In this document: positions 39,560 to 50,384 of the stretch, piece by piece | How positions within the stretch are numbered: position 1 is the stretch's first letter | Layout of the letters: every line of letters begins with the position of its first letter | Source of the DNA: Rhynchopus euleeides | Taxonomy: Eukaryota > Euglenozoa > Diplonemea > Diplonemida > Diplonemidae | Direction: 5' to 3' | Assembly (NCBI GenBank): GCA_963210315.1 | Contig: OY723265.1 | Coordinates: 2,294,001 to 2,358,000 of the forward strand | DNA length: 64,000 nt | Program-made: the position numbers and the translations under genes | Notes under the pieces: model-generated | What the model saw: only the letters and a program-made list of their open reading frames with translations | What the model was told of the DNA's origin: nothing | Database searches by the model: none

Positions 39560-40430
39560 CACAAATGGTCCCACCCACAAACGGGTTACCCCCTGCCTCT
39601 AGGGGTTCCCCCCACCCACAAATGGGTTACCCCCAGCCTCTAGGGGTTCCCCCCACCCACAAATGGGTTACCCCCTGCCTCTAGGGGTTCCCCCCACCCA
39701 CAAATGGGTTACCCCCTACCTCTAGGGGTTCCCCCCACCCACAAATGGGTTACCCCCTGCCTCTAGGGGTTCCCCCCACCCACTAATGGGTTACCCCCTG
39801 CCTCTAGGGGTTCCCCCCACCCACAAATGGGTTACCCCCTACCTCTAGGGGTTCCCCCCACCCACAAATGGGTTACCCCCTGCCTCTAGGGGTTCCCCCC
39901 ACCCACAAATGGGTTACCCCCTGCCTCTAGGGGTTCCCCCCACCCACTAATGGGTTACCCCCTACCTCTAGGGGTTCCCCCCAGCCACAAATGGGTTACC
40001 CCCTGCCTCTAGGGGTTCCCCCCACCCACAAATGGGTTACCCCCTGCCTCTAGGGGTTCCCCCCAGCCGCAAATGGGTTACCCCCTGCCTCTAGGGGTTC
40101 CCCCCACCCACTAATGGGTTACCCCCTGCCTCTAGGGGTTCCCCCCAGCCACAAATGGGTTACCCCCTGCCTCTAGGGGTTCCCCCCACCCACAAATGGG
40201 TTACCCCCTGCCTCTAGGGGTTCCCCCCACCCACTAATGGGTTACCCCCTACCTCTAGGGGTTCCCCCCAGCCACAAATGGGTTACCCCCTGCCTCTAGG
40301 GGTTCCCCCCACCCACAAATGGGTTACCCCCTGCCTCTAGGGGTTCCCCCCAGCCGCAAATGGGTTACCCCCTGCCTCTAGGGGTTCCCCCCACCCACAA
40401 ATGGGTTACCCCCTGCCTCTAGGGGTTGTG
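39560..40430 (+). repeat. 41-bp minisatellite array, about 21 units
   Basis: Same unit as 4377-6978, more homogeneous (CACCCACAAATGGGTTACC type). It runs up to and into the start of the transposase open frame. Confidence 0.95.
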
Positions 40431-43409
40431 CAGGGGAGTGCCAGCGCGTCTGGTTTGCCGGCTCCCCCAGTCCCTCCCCTGCCGGAAGCACCCCTGCCAC
40501 AGGCACCCCTGCCGGAAGCACCCCAGCCACAGGCACCCCTGCCGGAAGCACCCCAGCCACAGGCTCCCCTGCCGGAACCACGACCCCAGCAGGCTCCCCA
40601 GCCACAGCCTCCCCCGCAGATGCCAATCCCACCCCCCAAGAAGCGCAAGGAGCCGACGCCTCGCTCGGCACTGGGTGAGGACGACGTGCACCGGGACACG
40701 CCGTCCTACGAGCGGCTGAGCACGAAGGGTCGGGCCTTCCCCAGCCAACCCACCCTCGACTCCATGGCAGAGAAGGAATCTGTCAGGAAAGCGTTCGAGG
40801 CGGACTACGACACCCGGTTCATGGGGCTAATGGGAGAATTCCCCCAGATGAACGGGGACGGCCTGCTGGAGTCCGTCCACCCGCGAGTGCATGCCACCAT
40901 CAACGGGCACGGCCGCCGCGATTTCCTCGAGCAGTACCGCGAGGGGACTGTACAGTTCCTGAGGGGCACGGGGTTCTCTGCAGATCTGCAGCACATCCTG
41001 ACCGCACTTCGCCAGGGTACGATGCCGAGGGGGTGCACCCAGGCTTTGTCTGTGGGGGCGGGCAAGGCGATTACACGCCTGCGGTACCGAGCAATGCGGC
41101 GTCGTGTCGCTGCGGACCGGAAACGTCGCCACGCAGCAGCGGAGGCGGCGCGCAGGGAGGAGGTGGGGACTGCCCCTGACCCCGACCGGGATGTGGTTGT
41201 GGGCGCTGGGTGCGGGACTTCGCAGACAATGGAAGAGGCATTTGTGGCGAAGAAGGAGGCGAAGGAGTTCGGGAAGGACGCGCGGCAAGCGGCTGGCCTG
41301 AACCGCCGCGGCCGCCCCGCCAAGCAGGCCGTGGTTGAGGCGGAGGAGAAGGCGGTGGAGGCGCGATCCGAGGAGGCGAAAACCACGGGGTATGCCGAAG
41401 CGTGGCAGGACCACGACGCCAACCGCGTCCACCGCTACCTGGACGAGGCTGCCGAGATGCGCCTGAAGATGGCGGATCTGCGGAAGACGCAGGGGGAGAA
41501 GGATGCGGACCACCCGCTCCTCGGGCACAAGACGCAGGATGTGGATGTGAGCGCCTGGCTTCCCTTCTTTGGGGATCCTGATCCCAGGACGGACTTCTCC
41601 TTCGCTGCCACTGGGTTTCACCCCTGGCAGCTGACAAAGCTCTACGACCTCTACAGCGGGGATAGCGCATGCCCGCGCCGCTGCCTCCTCATCTCCCTGG
41701 TGTACCTTCGCCACGTCCCGGAGCTGAGCAACGCCGGTTTCAGGCAGCACCTCCCAGGAGTCTCTCTCGAGCGCGAGACTCTGTCGGCGGAGTACCACAA
41801 GGGGGTGATGCATCTCCTCTCCAGCATGGATGAGATGGGGACAGATGTGAAGGGCCGTGAGTGGTTCACCAAGCCCTGGGCTCACCGCTCAGTGAACCAC
41901 TTCCCCTTCCAGCCCCTCGCGTCGCTTGCGGTGGACGTGTTCCCCGTGTACGTCTGTGCAAATAAGACAGACTACAGTGGGTACTACTCCCGCCACGCGA
42001 AGAAGCTGCAGCTGTGCATCACAGCCCTCGGCTTCATTGCGGGGTTGTCGGCGCTGAACCCCGGGCCCCGACCCGATGGGGACATCTGGGGATCCGCCAG
42101 GAAGCCCCCGCAGGCCGACACCTACAAACGCGTCCCTCTCCGCGCGAATGACATCGTCCTCGGTGACGGGGCGTATGCTGACGCGGCCTGTGTCGTGATG
42201 CCGAACCGCCGCGTCGCGAAGCCGAACGACGAGAACAGGTCGACGGACTTCGACTTCTTCTCCCGCCTGCGTACTCCTGGGTGCGTAGAGTTCAACCGCG
42301 CACACGCTGCTGGCCGTTCGCGTGTGGAGAGGGCCATCGCACGCCTGAAGCAGTCGTTCGCGATCTTCCGGAAGATCTGGAACCTGGAGACTGTGAAGGG
42401 CGGCCTCAATTGGCTGAACCCCTGCTTCCAGGTGGCCGCCCACCTGCACAACTTCAGGCTGCGCTGGAGTATTCCGGAGATGCCCCTGTGCGGGTACACG
42501 CTCCTGGCGAGCAAGCTCACGCGTCAAGCCGACACGGCGAGCTACCCGTGGAGCGATGATGAGGCTGCCGCCTCAAAGACTGCGGCCGACACCCTGCTGG
42601 AGTTGTGGGCTGCGAAGGAGAAGAAGGCCAGGTGGCAGACCCTCGCAGCCACGAGGAGGGAGGATTGGGGCGCACTGGGTGGGGCCAATCTGTCGGTGGA
42701 CCCTGGGCCCTGGAAGTCCAGCAGACAGGTGTGGACTTCCCGCTTCGATAGGGATCGCCTGTTTCTGGATGGTGGGGAAGAGGACGCGGACGGGGCCAGT
42801 GTGGGGTCCTCCGAGTGTCGGGATCTGGAGGGCGAGGATTCGTCGGACACGGAAGAAACGGCTGACATCCCCTCTTCCTCTTCTTCCCCGAATACTTCTT
42901 CTTCCACAAACACTTCCTCTTCTTCCTCTTCCTCTTCGTCTTCGTCTTCTTCATCTTCTGACGATGTCCCGCCCAAGAAAAGGCCGCGCTCCTCCAAAAC
43001 CCCACCCCATGTGGAGAACCCCCCTGCGAGACAGCCCCCTGCCGGGAAGGAGGGTTCTGCTAAGAAGCGGCCCTCCGAGAGCTCGCCGCCTGCTGGCAGT
43101 AAGGCCCCCGCAAGCAAGAGGGACAAGAAGGCCGCTGTGAAGAAGACCGCTGCGAAGGCCCCTGCGAAGGCCGCTGCGAAGAAGACCGCTACAAACACTT
43201 CCTCTTCTTCGTCTCCGTGTGAGAACCCCCCTACGAGACAGCCCCCTGCGGGGAAGGAGGGTTCTGCTAAGAAGCGGCCCTCCGAGAGCTCGCCGCCTGC
43301 TGGCAGTGCGGCCCCCGCAAGCAAGAAGTACAAGAAGGCCTCTGTGAAGAAGACCGCTGCGAAGGCCGCTGCGAAGAAGACCACTGCGAAGGGGAAGAAG
43401 GGCAAGTGA
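40401..43409 (+). CDS. PIF/Harbinger-type DDE transposase
   Basis: 1002 residues from ATG 40401; the first nine come from the satellite, so the true start may be later (splice acceptor TTGTGCAG just after, or Met at about 40620). Domains: Pro/Gln/Glu repeats (LPEAPQPQAP, residues 20-75), helical basic region (140-330), then the DDE domain: LAVDVF (Asp about 512), PGPRPDGDIWGS, VLGDGAYAD (Asp about 588), EFNRAHAAGRSRVERAIARL (Glu about 643). This order and the FN-R-R-VER-LK signature are those of DDE_Tnp_4 (PIF/Harbinger). The tail has a Ser run, PPKKRPR nuclear signals and two near-identical repeats of about 90 residues rich in Lys/Ala (KKTAAKAPAKAAAKK), like histone H1. No separate Myb-like gene, the usual Harbinger partner, was seen; the basic tail may replace it. 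Confidence 0.85.
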   Translation: MGYPLPLGVVQGSASASGLPAPPVPPLPEAPLPQAPLPEAPQPQAPLPEAPQPQAPLPEPRPQQAPQPQPPPQMPIPPPKKRKEPTPRSALGEDDVHRDTPSYERLSTKGRAFPSQPTLDSMAEKESVRKAFEADYDTRFMGLMGEFPQMNGDGLLESVHPRVHATINGHGRRDFLEQYREGTVQFLRGTGFSADLQHILTALRQGTMPRGCTQALSVGAGKAITRLRYRAMRRRVAADRKRRHAAAEAARREEVGTAPDPDRDVVVGAGCGTSQTMEEAFVAKKEAKEFGKDARQAAGLNRRGRPAKQAVVEAEEKAVEARSEEAKTTGYAEAWQDHDANRVHRYLDEAAEMRLKMADLRKTQGEKDADHPLLGHKTQDVDVSAWLPFFGDPDPRTDFSFAATGFHPWQLTKLYDLYSGDSACPRRCLLISLVYLRHVPELSNAGFRQHLPGVSLERETLSAEYHKGVMHLLSSMDEMGTDVKGREWFTKPWAHRSVNHFPFQPLASLAVDVFPVYVCANKTDYSGYYSRHAKKLQLCITALGFIAGLSALNPGPRPDGDIWGSARKPPQADTYKRVPLRANDIVLGDGAYADAACVVMPNRRVAKPNDENRSTDFDFFSRLRTPGCVEFNRAHAAGRSRVERAIARLKQSFAIFRKIWNLETVKGGLNWLNPCFQVAAHLHNFRLRWSIPEMPLCGYTLLASKLTRQADTASYPWSDDEAAASKTAADTLLELWAAKEKKARWQTLAATRREDWGALGGANLSVDPGPWKSSRQVWTSRFDRDRLFLDGGEEDADGASVGSSECRDLEGEDSSDTEETADIPSSSSSPNTSSSTNTSSSSSSSSSSSSSSSDDVPPKKRPRSSKTPPHVENPPARQPPAGKEGSAKKRPSESSPPAGSKAPASKRDKKAAVKKTAAKAPAKAAAKKTATNTSSSSSPCENPPTRQPPAGKEGSAKKRPSESSPPAGSAAPASKKYKKASVKKTAAKAAAKKTTAKGKKGK

Positions 43410-44184
43410 AATTGCCGGGCAGGGTCGAAGAGATGACGTGTGTGTTCTGTCTCGATTTGTTATGGTGTATGGTTTGCTTCGTTTCGTTATCATGGGGGTT
43501 TGAGCTTGCAGGAATCAGTGCAGTTGACAGCTCTGATGGGCTGTGGCTACACTACTCCAATATTCAGTGAAAGGCATGCAGTTGCTTTTGGATGGCTGCG
43601 CGGCAGCTTGGAGGGTGGTGGACACCCCTGATTTTGTGCGGCGGCCCGAGGCGTGTCCTCCCTGCCTCGCGGATAATGTGCACATCACCCTGCCTATCCT
43701 GGGGTTCTTCGGGGTGTCCCATAAAAAACAGTGGAGAGGACGACCGCGCTGATGATGAGGAATAACCAACACCCCCGCCCCGCCCCCCGCCCCCCCCCCC
43801 CCCGTCCCCACCCAAAGCTCAAGCTTCCTGGACACGCTCGTTTGAGCAATCTGGAATCTGTAGAAGGCTCGCCGTGTAGGCGGCCTTGGCTATTTTGCCG
43901 GCTTGCTGGTCTGCGGCCCAGGATGCGCCTGCAGCGCCGTGTTGTCCCACGTTCTTGAGGCACCAAGCTTGAGGATTCTCTGGCAGATATGTTCACGATG
44001 TCATTCACGTCTCAACGGGTTCTTCGGGTGTCCCATTCAAAAAAACACCCGAAAAATATGACGACTTTGCTAAACTGGACCCAACTCCCCATACTCTTTT
44101 TTTTGCCATTTTTCAGCATTTTCCCCCGATTTTTCGATTTTTTTTTTGAAAAAAATTATTTTTTGTCCAGAATCGACACCCCCC

Positions 44185-44691
44185 ATGATCGACCATCGAA
44201 TATTTTTGAGCACATTTATCCCCTGTGGACCCTGTCTGTCGTTCTGCGTAGTCCCGCGTTTGTCGATGATGTTGTTATGATGCGTTGGCGCTTCTACACA
44301 CAAACTCTGAAATGATAATCTTCCCAGGGGGGGAAGGGGTGGGGGGGAGGGGGTAGGACAGGACCTGTGCGGGATGCGAAGCTTTTAGAGTGGTGGTGTG
44401 GTGTGTGTGAAGTTACCCGAAAAAATAAAACACCCCCCCCCCCCCCTAACTCTCTCTCGCGCGCCCCCCACCCTGCGTGCTTCTCACAACCTCCCTTATT
44501 CCCTTTTCTCTTGACGGCCCGCGAATCCGCGGCTCGACACGAGAGAGCACCGAGACTTGTCCGCAGAACACCCCCCACCCCCACTCCCGCTTCTTTGCCT
44601 CTTCTTGTGCAATCCACTGCCACTGCCACGCCACTGCACCAACAGGAAGGGCGCCTCCGCTGGTGGGGCTGGCCTCACCTGCCAGGGCAGG
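44185..44691 (+). other. Upstream region of the PDZ gene
   Basis: Holds a TGCGTTGGCGCTTCTACACA motif (44281-44300) followed by CAAACTCTGAAATGAT, similar to repeat G; poly-G and poly-C runs; and just before the start codon a CT-rich stretch ending CCAGGGCAG, a good acceptor for cis- or trans-splicing. Confidence 0.5.
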
Positions 44692-47224
44692 ATGTCCTCG
44701 AAGCAGAAGGTGAAGAAGGTGGTGATTTACAAGAAGAACTTCATCAAAGGCGCTGCGGGCTTCAAGCTCGACGACATCGAGGGGAAATGCCGCATCATCT
44801 ACATCCAGCCCGGCAGCGAGATGGAGCGGGTGGGCGTTGTCGTCGGCTCCGCCCTCATCAAGGTGGGTGTCAACCCGACACCCACGTGCGCGCTTGCGAA
44901 CAAAGTGCTGCAGGGGTTCAAGCAGCTGCCGGCAGACGCGTGCTCCATGGAAGTCATCCCCCCGACGCAGCAGGAGAAGCGCACCGTCGAGGAGCACATG
45001 AAGAAGCAGCTGAGGCAGCAGCAGCAGCAGCTGCATGCTGACCACTCCAGCACCTTCCTGGGTGGCAATGTGCTCGACAGCCACCAGGGCTCCCTCCACG
45101 GGTCTAACGCCAGCCCGGGTTCGCTGTCGGGCAGCGGCGTGCAGCCCTCGAGCCCTGCCTCGCCTGCCGCCGCCACGCGGTGCACCGTCCTGCGGGAGAA
45201 CTTTACGAATGGGAATGTCGGCGTTGCTTTCTGCATCAAGCAGGGTAAGCTGGCGGTGGACAGGCTCAGCGACGACGGTGCGGCGCAGCGTGCAGGCCTG
45301 TGCCTCTCGGACGAGGTGTTTTCGATCGACGGGCGGCGCGTCTGGTCGGTGCAGGATGCCATCGACGCCCTCCGCATGTTCAAGTCCTCCGAACGCCCTC
45401 AAGTCGTGTTTGAGGTGTTCCCGGCACGGGGGGCTGCCGCCACCGCCGGTGCCCCTTCCTCCCCCACCGCCTCGGCGCCCGCCTCCGCAACGGCGGGCAG
45501 CAGCCCAGCCACTGCAGAGCAAGAGGCCCGCCCGGAGCCGCACCCGATGGTGACTGTCGACCAACCCACCGCTGCGTCAGACCCGTCCCCCCCGACCGCC
45601 GCAGGGGCACCCACCACCACCACTGGGGAGGACGCCGCACGCCGCGCGTCTGGCGCCTCAGCCTCAGCCTCAGCAGCACCGCCATCGCCCATCTCCGCCG
45701 GGTCTGCCACCGCCACCGCCACCCCGACACCACAGGGCGGTGCCACCACCACCACCACCACCTCCGCCGCCGACACCGCCACCGCCACCCCTGGGCAGGC
45801 CCCCACCACCACCACCACCACCACCCCCACCCCGACACCACAGGGCGTTCCCACTACCGGTGACCCCCCCGCCCCCGCCACCACCGGCACCGGCACCGCC
45901 ACCCCCGAAACCGCCCCACCCGCGGAGATATCGATGGCGCTCCGCACCATCCAGCACCCATTCGATTGGCTGCAGGGCGTGGCGCAGGGTGCCCCTGCCC
46001 CTGCCACTGCAGGCGGCGGCGACAGCCCCCCACGCGACCCCACCCCTCCGGCAGCGCCCGCGCCGCTCTCCCGGACCCTGGTGAAGGTGGGCACCATCAT
46101 GGGCATCGGGATTGTGTTGGTGCCTGCCGCGGGGCCTGGGGGCTACCTCTGCGTGGTGCCGTTCACCGCGCTGACTCTGATCGCGTGGGTGGAGAACAAC
46201 TCGCCCCCGGGGGATCCGCAGGGGGACCTCCTCGCGGTCTTCACCGACAGAGATGCGGTGTTTCTCCAGGCCTCCGGCGACACCTCCCCGAAGAAGATCG
46301 CAGCAGCCCTGGTGCAGGAGTGCCGGGAGAAGCACGGCACAGACGTGCCGTTCCGCCGCATGATGCTCCACCCCAACCCGGCAAAGCCCAAGCCGTTCCC
46401 CCTGGCGGTGACCGATGTCAAGGAGGCCTGCCAGGTCCGCGCAGGGATGACCCGAGCCACGCTGCAGATCCCTGTCGCGGATTTCCTCGAATCTGACTCT
46501 CTGGGGGTGGCCTGTCGGAAGACAGGCGGTGTTCTCTTCGTCGTCAGCGTGGCATCGGGTGGCCTGGGGGAGCGCATCGGCATCACGCCCGGCTGCATCC
46601 TGTCGAAGGTTGACGGCAGGGATGTGCTCAGCCCCGACGACATCAAGCAGCGCCTCCATGAGGTGAGCCAGTCGGGCCGCACCACCGCCCCGCTCGATGT
46701 GATGCAGCGCGAGCAGCCGCGGGATCACATCGTCTACCTGAAGGAGGGCATTCCGGAGCTGCGCCTCGCAGCCCCTGCGGGGCTCGACGCTGCGGTGGTG
46801 ATCTACGCCCCGGGGGGCGTCGACACGCAGGCCGACTCTGCAGGGGGCGACGGGGGTGCGGACGGCAGCATGCTGTCGATGGACTCGCTTGTCGATTCCA
46901 TCTTCGGCGCAGCCCCTGCACCCCACCAGGCGCAGCAGGAGGGTGGCGGTGGGGCCCAGGGGACTGCCCCGGAGTGTGGCGCGGTAGTGCACCAGCTGCA
47001 CCGTGCCCTGCAGGCTGTCTGCGGGGAGAGGCGGGCTACGCTGCTCACCACCTCGAAGAGGATCCCTGCGGGGGCGGCGAGGAGGAAGCGGCACCACAAG
47101 GCGCGCCTTGCGTCCGCCATGGCGTACATCACCAAGATGGTCGACAGCGCTAACGAGAAGGCGGATGCGAAGGAGGAGGCTGACAAAGCTGCTGGGGAGA
47201 AGGCGGAGCAGAGGCAGGAGGGGA

Positions 47225-47257
<33 letters not shown>

Positions 47258-49808
47258 AGCGCGAGGGGCCTGAGGAGGAGGTGCGGCAGCCGCAGGAGCC
47301 TGCGGCGAGCATCGCGCTGTATCTCGTCGGGGGGCAGGATCCAGAGACGGGGGGGCTGGCCCTGGTGGACGGTGTGCTGGCTCCGGATGATATATTCGCG
47401 CTGTTGAGGCGGGCCAGGAAGTCTGTCGCTGTGACCATCGTGTGTGACACCGGGGCGTGCTGCGGGCTGCATCACGACAGCCTGACGGCGGCCCTGCCGG
47501 AGGGCATGGCCTGTGCCATCACCGTGGTGGGGTCCAGCGTGCCTGCTGCGGGGCGGCATCCCGCCACCGTCCCGCCGGGCTCGCTGAGCTGCGCCCATGC
47601 CTTCGCCCTCCGGTCGGGGCATCCCATCGAGGCGCTGCACTATGCCAGGTCGACAGTGCCGTTGGGGGGGGTGCGGCTGCTGCTGGCTGCCTCATATGCA
47701 TTCCACCAGCCCCAAGGCACTGCAGGGCAGCTCCACGTCGGCAACGGCTGGCACAAGACCGAAGTGCTGCCCCTGGACTGGGGGCGTGGTGCCGAGGGTG
47801 CTGGTGGTGGTAGTGATGGAGCCCTGCCCGAGTGGCTGCGGCGGTTCTACAGCCATGCGGGTGTGCCAGGGGGGGCGGGTGCGGAGGGGGCGGCGCTGCG
47901 GCGGGGGGCCGAGCGGCACAGGGGGGACGAGCCGCGCCTGGCGAGGCACCTGCTGGCGTCGCACGTGGGCCCCCCCGGCACGGACGAGGACAGCGCGGTG
48001 CTGGCGGATGCCATCACGCAGGCGCTGCAGGGCGTGCCTGATGCAGGGGCCCTGGCACGCCTGAGGGAGGCGATGGGACACGTGGTATGGGCTCCGTTCG
48101 GTTCCTCTCATGATGCTCACACTCTCCCTCTCCTGTTGCCACCCGCCTGCTGGGGGGGCCAATGTGGCCTCAGCGAATGAGCGGAACCCTGCCATCATAC
48201 ACTCAGCAGCACATTTGAAAGCAGGCAGTTCCTTTCTCCTTGAGCTGACCTAATATCTCCTCCCTCCTCCCACCACCACCACCACCACCACCACCTCCCT
48301 CTGCAGGGCTCGCCGCATGCCTGGGAGTGTGTGAAGGAGGCTTACCACGAGGACAGGGGTGAGCCATTGGAGGACCATCTCCGCGCCAAGCTGACGCCCG
48401 ACCAGCAGACGGAGAACGTGGTGCAGCCCTTGTGGCGCAACGGCGTGCTCTGCTCCCTGCGCGACCCCGCGTGGCTGGCGACGCCCGAGGCACACCCGCT
48501 GACGCCAGCAGCGCCACCCGCCCCCACGACCCGGTCGGAGGGTGTCTGCTGCGGCAGCAGCCTCGCCCTCTCCGAACCCCCGGCACCGCCGGCCCCTGTG
48601 CTGCGGTCTGAGGGTGTCGGGTGCGGCAGCAGCCTGGGCGGCGACATGGCGGAGGTGCCACGCGAGGAGCTGGAGGCCTTCGAGCGGTGGAAGGACCGAC
48701 AGGCGAAGGCCACCCCCGCAGCCAGCGCCAGCGTGCCCCCCGCCTCCGCCGCCTCGGCCACCCCGCATGCGGCCCCCTCGTCGCAGCCTGTTGTGTCGGC
48801 ACGCCCCTCTCCCGCGTCGGTGGCGCAGGCACTGCCGGTGTCGCCCTGCTCGGAGCCCAGCCACCTGTCGCAGGCCAGGTCGGAGCCGCTGCACACACCG
48901 CCGCCTGTGTCAGAGGCAGCGGCCTCGACGGGGCGCCCCGTGTCGGAGGTGTCTGCTGGCGGCGTGAGCTGTGTGATCGCGGAGAGGTGCATGCGGGGCA
49001 ACAGGGACTACAACACGCGCCCGCCCCCCCCGCCGTACTTCACCCCTGCGCAGAAGGCGGGCAGCAGCAGCGGTGCGCCGAGGCGGCCCCCGCCAGGCGC
49101 GTCGCCGCTCAGGGCTGTGGGGACATCGCCTTCGCGTGGGCAGGTCCCCAGGCAGCAGCAGCAGCAGCAGCAGTCCTACTACACGCCGCGTGCGATGTCG
49201 CCAGGGTCGCCGCTGCCTGCTGTGTCATCCGCCCCACGTAAGGTATTGTTGCTTCGGAGTGTTGCGTGGGGGTTGTGGTGTGGGGGGTGGAGGGGGGGAT
49301 GGAGAGGGCGCAGAGACTTGGGGTAGTAGGGTAGGGGCAGAAGGAATCCCGTTGTGGTGTACATTCAGTCTTCGGAAAAAAACGCTTTCCGCCCCACCCC
49401 TGCACCCCACCGCAGGAGACGCCCCCTGAGGAGGTTGAGGGCGATGCGGCCCTGGCGCGCGTGCTGCTTGCTGCTGGGGGTGCTGCGGAAAGCGGAATCG
49501 CCGCTGCCTCGCCGCAGCGCATCGTCCGGTCGCCCCAGGGGCGGAGGGCGCAGCCGCAGGGCGCGCTGCGCTCGCCGGTGCCGCCTGCCACCCCTGCAGA
49601 GTCGCCCCTGCCGGAGGCGGCGGACGACAGCGTGCTCAACGGCGCTGCAAACCACCTGAGCGACGCCATGCCTGCACCCTTCACAGGGCTGTCGACGGGC
49701 TGCAGCCCCGGCAGGCTGCAGAGCTCCCCCCTGCAGCTGCAGCTGTGGGATGCGCTGCAGACGAAGGACCCGCCAGCGCTGCCGCCGTACACAGACCGGC
49801 AGGAATAA
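44692..49808 (+). CDS. Multi-PDZ protein with caspase-like region, three exons
   Basis: Proposed exons 44692-48084, 48307-49242, 49416-49808; 1573 residues. ATG 44692 follows an AG acceptor; the frame is open upstream but low-complexity. PDZ-like domains at about residues 9-95 (VVIYKKNFIKGAAGFKLDD), 163-245 (GVAFCIKQGKLAVDRLSDDG) and 586-675 (LGVACRKTGGVLFVVSVASG). Between them a long Ala/Thr/Pro linker and a globular part (GIGIVLVPAAG...FTDRDAVFLQ). A Lys/Glu and Gln-run coiled coil (~810-865) precedes a region at ~873-1000 (YLVGGQDPETGGLALVDG, VTIVCDTGACCGL) that looks like a caspase/metacaspase core with the catalytic His absent. The C-terminal half is Pro/Ser-rich with SEGV(C/G)CGSSL repeats and likely disordered. 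Probable cytoplasmic scaffold. Introns are GTATGG..CTGCAG and GTATTG..CCGCAG, both phase 0. Confidence 0.7.
48085..48306 (+). other. Probable intron 1 of the PDZ gene
   Basis: Donor CACGTG|GTATGG, acceptor after a long CACCAC/CCTCCCTCTGCAG tract. Reading through would add VWAPFGSSHDAH and a stop at 48180; splicing keeps frame into GSPHAWECVKEAYHE. Confidence 0.65.
49243..49415 (+). other. Probable intron 2 of the PDZ gene
   Basis: Donor CGTAAG|GTATTG, acceptor CCACCGCAG|GAG. The upstream GTAAGG donor would give a stop at once, so GTATTG is preferred. G/T-rich interior. Confidence 0.6.
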
Positions 49809-50384
49809 CAAAACGCTGTGCACAGGGAAGCTGGGGGGTGCACATCGCACAACCAACAGCTTTTAGCCACCCCCCCCGCTGCCAGCGCTCCTCGCAACCC
49901 GAAGGTGTTGCTGTGTGTGCCTGTGGTGACCATATTTTTAGGGGGTAGACCATGCGCAGAATCTCTGTCTGTGTGTGTATGTAAACCCCCCTCACGACTA
50001 TTGTTTACCTACAGGTATTGTTTACATAAAATTATTTACATGTATTGTTTACATCCGATTATTATTTACGTGCAATTATTTTATTTTTCGGGGGGTTCAA
50101 AAATATTTCCAAGGTGCTCTGAGGAGTGAGACTTGGTGCCTCTGTCACCAAAGTGACCCCACCAGGATCCGCGCAGGTTCCAAACGTTCAAAAGAACCGG
50201 GTTTGGAAAGCCCGGTGAGGGGGTCCCGCCTGGGTGGGTGGTGTGGTGGGCTAGCTGCCTCCCAGTCACTGAATCAGACCAACATTTCATGGATGAATCT
50301 TGGCACCGATACCACCAAAATGACCCCACTACGATCCGCACGGAGTCCGAAAAGGACAATGGAAGTGGAAAATCGCGATTCCGC
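49809..50384. other. 3' flank of the PDZ gene
   Basis: TTTACATG-type AT-rich pieces (ATTGTTTACATAAAATTATT, 50010-50080) and a copy of the AAAATGACCCC repeat in two blocks (50145-50180, 50255-50365). Similar TTTACA...ATTATT text recurs at 52200-52320. No gene. Confidence 0.5.

Larger units (their letters stand above)
39182..44184 (+). mobile_element. PIF/Harbinger-type element with transposase
   Basis: Termini GGGGGGTGTCGATT and complement, identical to copy 4012-7396. Order: ~360-base left end, 41-bp satellite (about 21 units), transposase gene (40401-43409), ~370-base spacer, ~400-base right end. Flanks read ATT left and ATG right, so the 3-bp duplication is imperfect here. This is the likely autonomous partner of the satellite-filled copy. 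Confidence 0.85.

Noticed and set aside
39542..40430. Satellite-coded peptide as a real N-terminal repeat of the transposase
   Set aside because: The unit is 41 bp, not a multiple of three, so the frame changes each unit; only the last unit is in frame with the transposase.
45670..47640. 656-codon minus-strand frame across the PDZ gene
   Set aside because: His/Leu/Gly-rich shadow of the Ala/Thr/Pro-rich coding strand; no domain.
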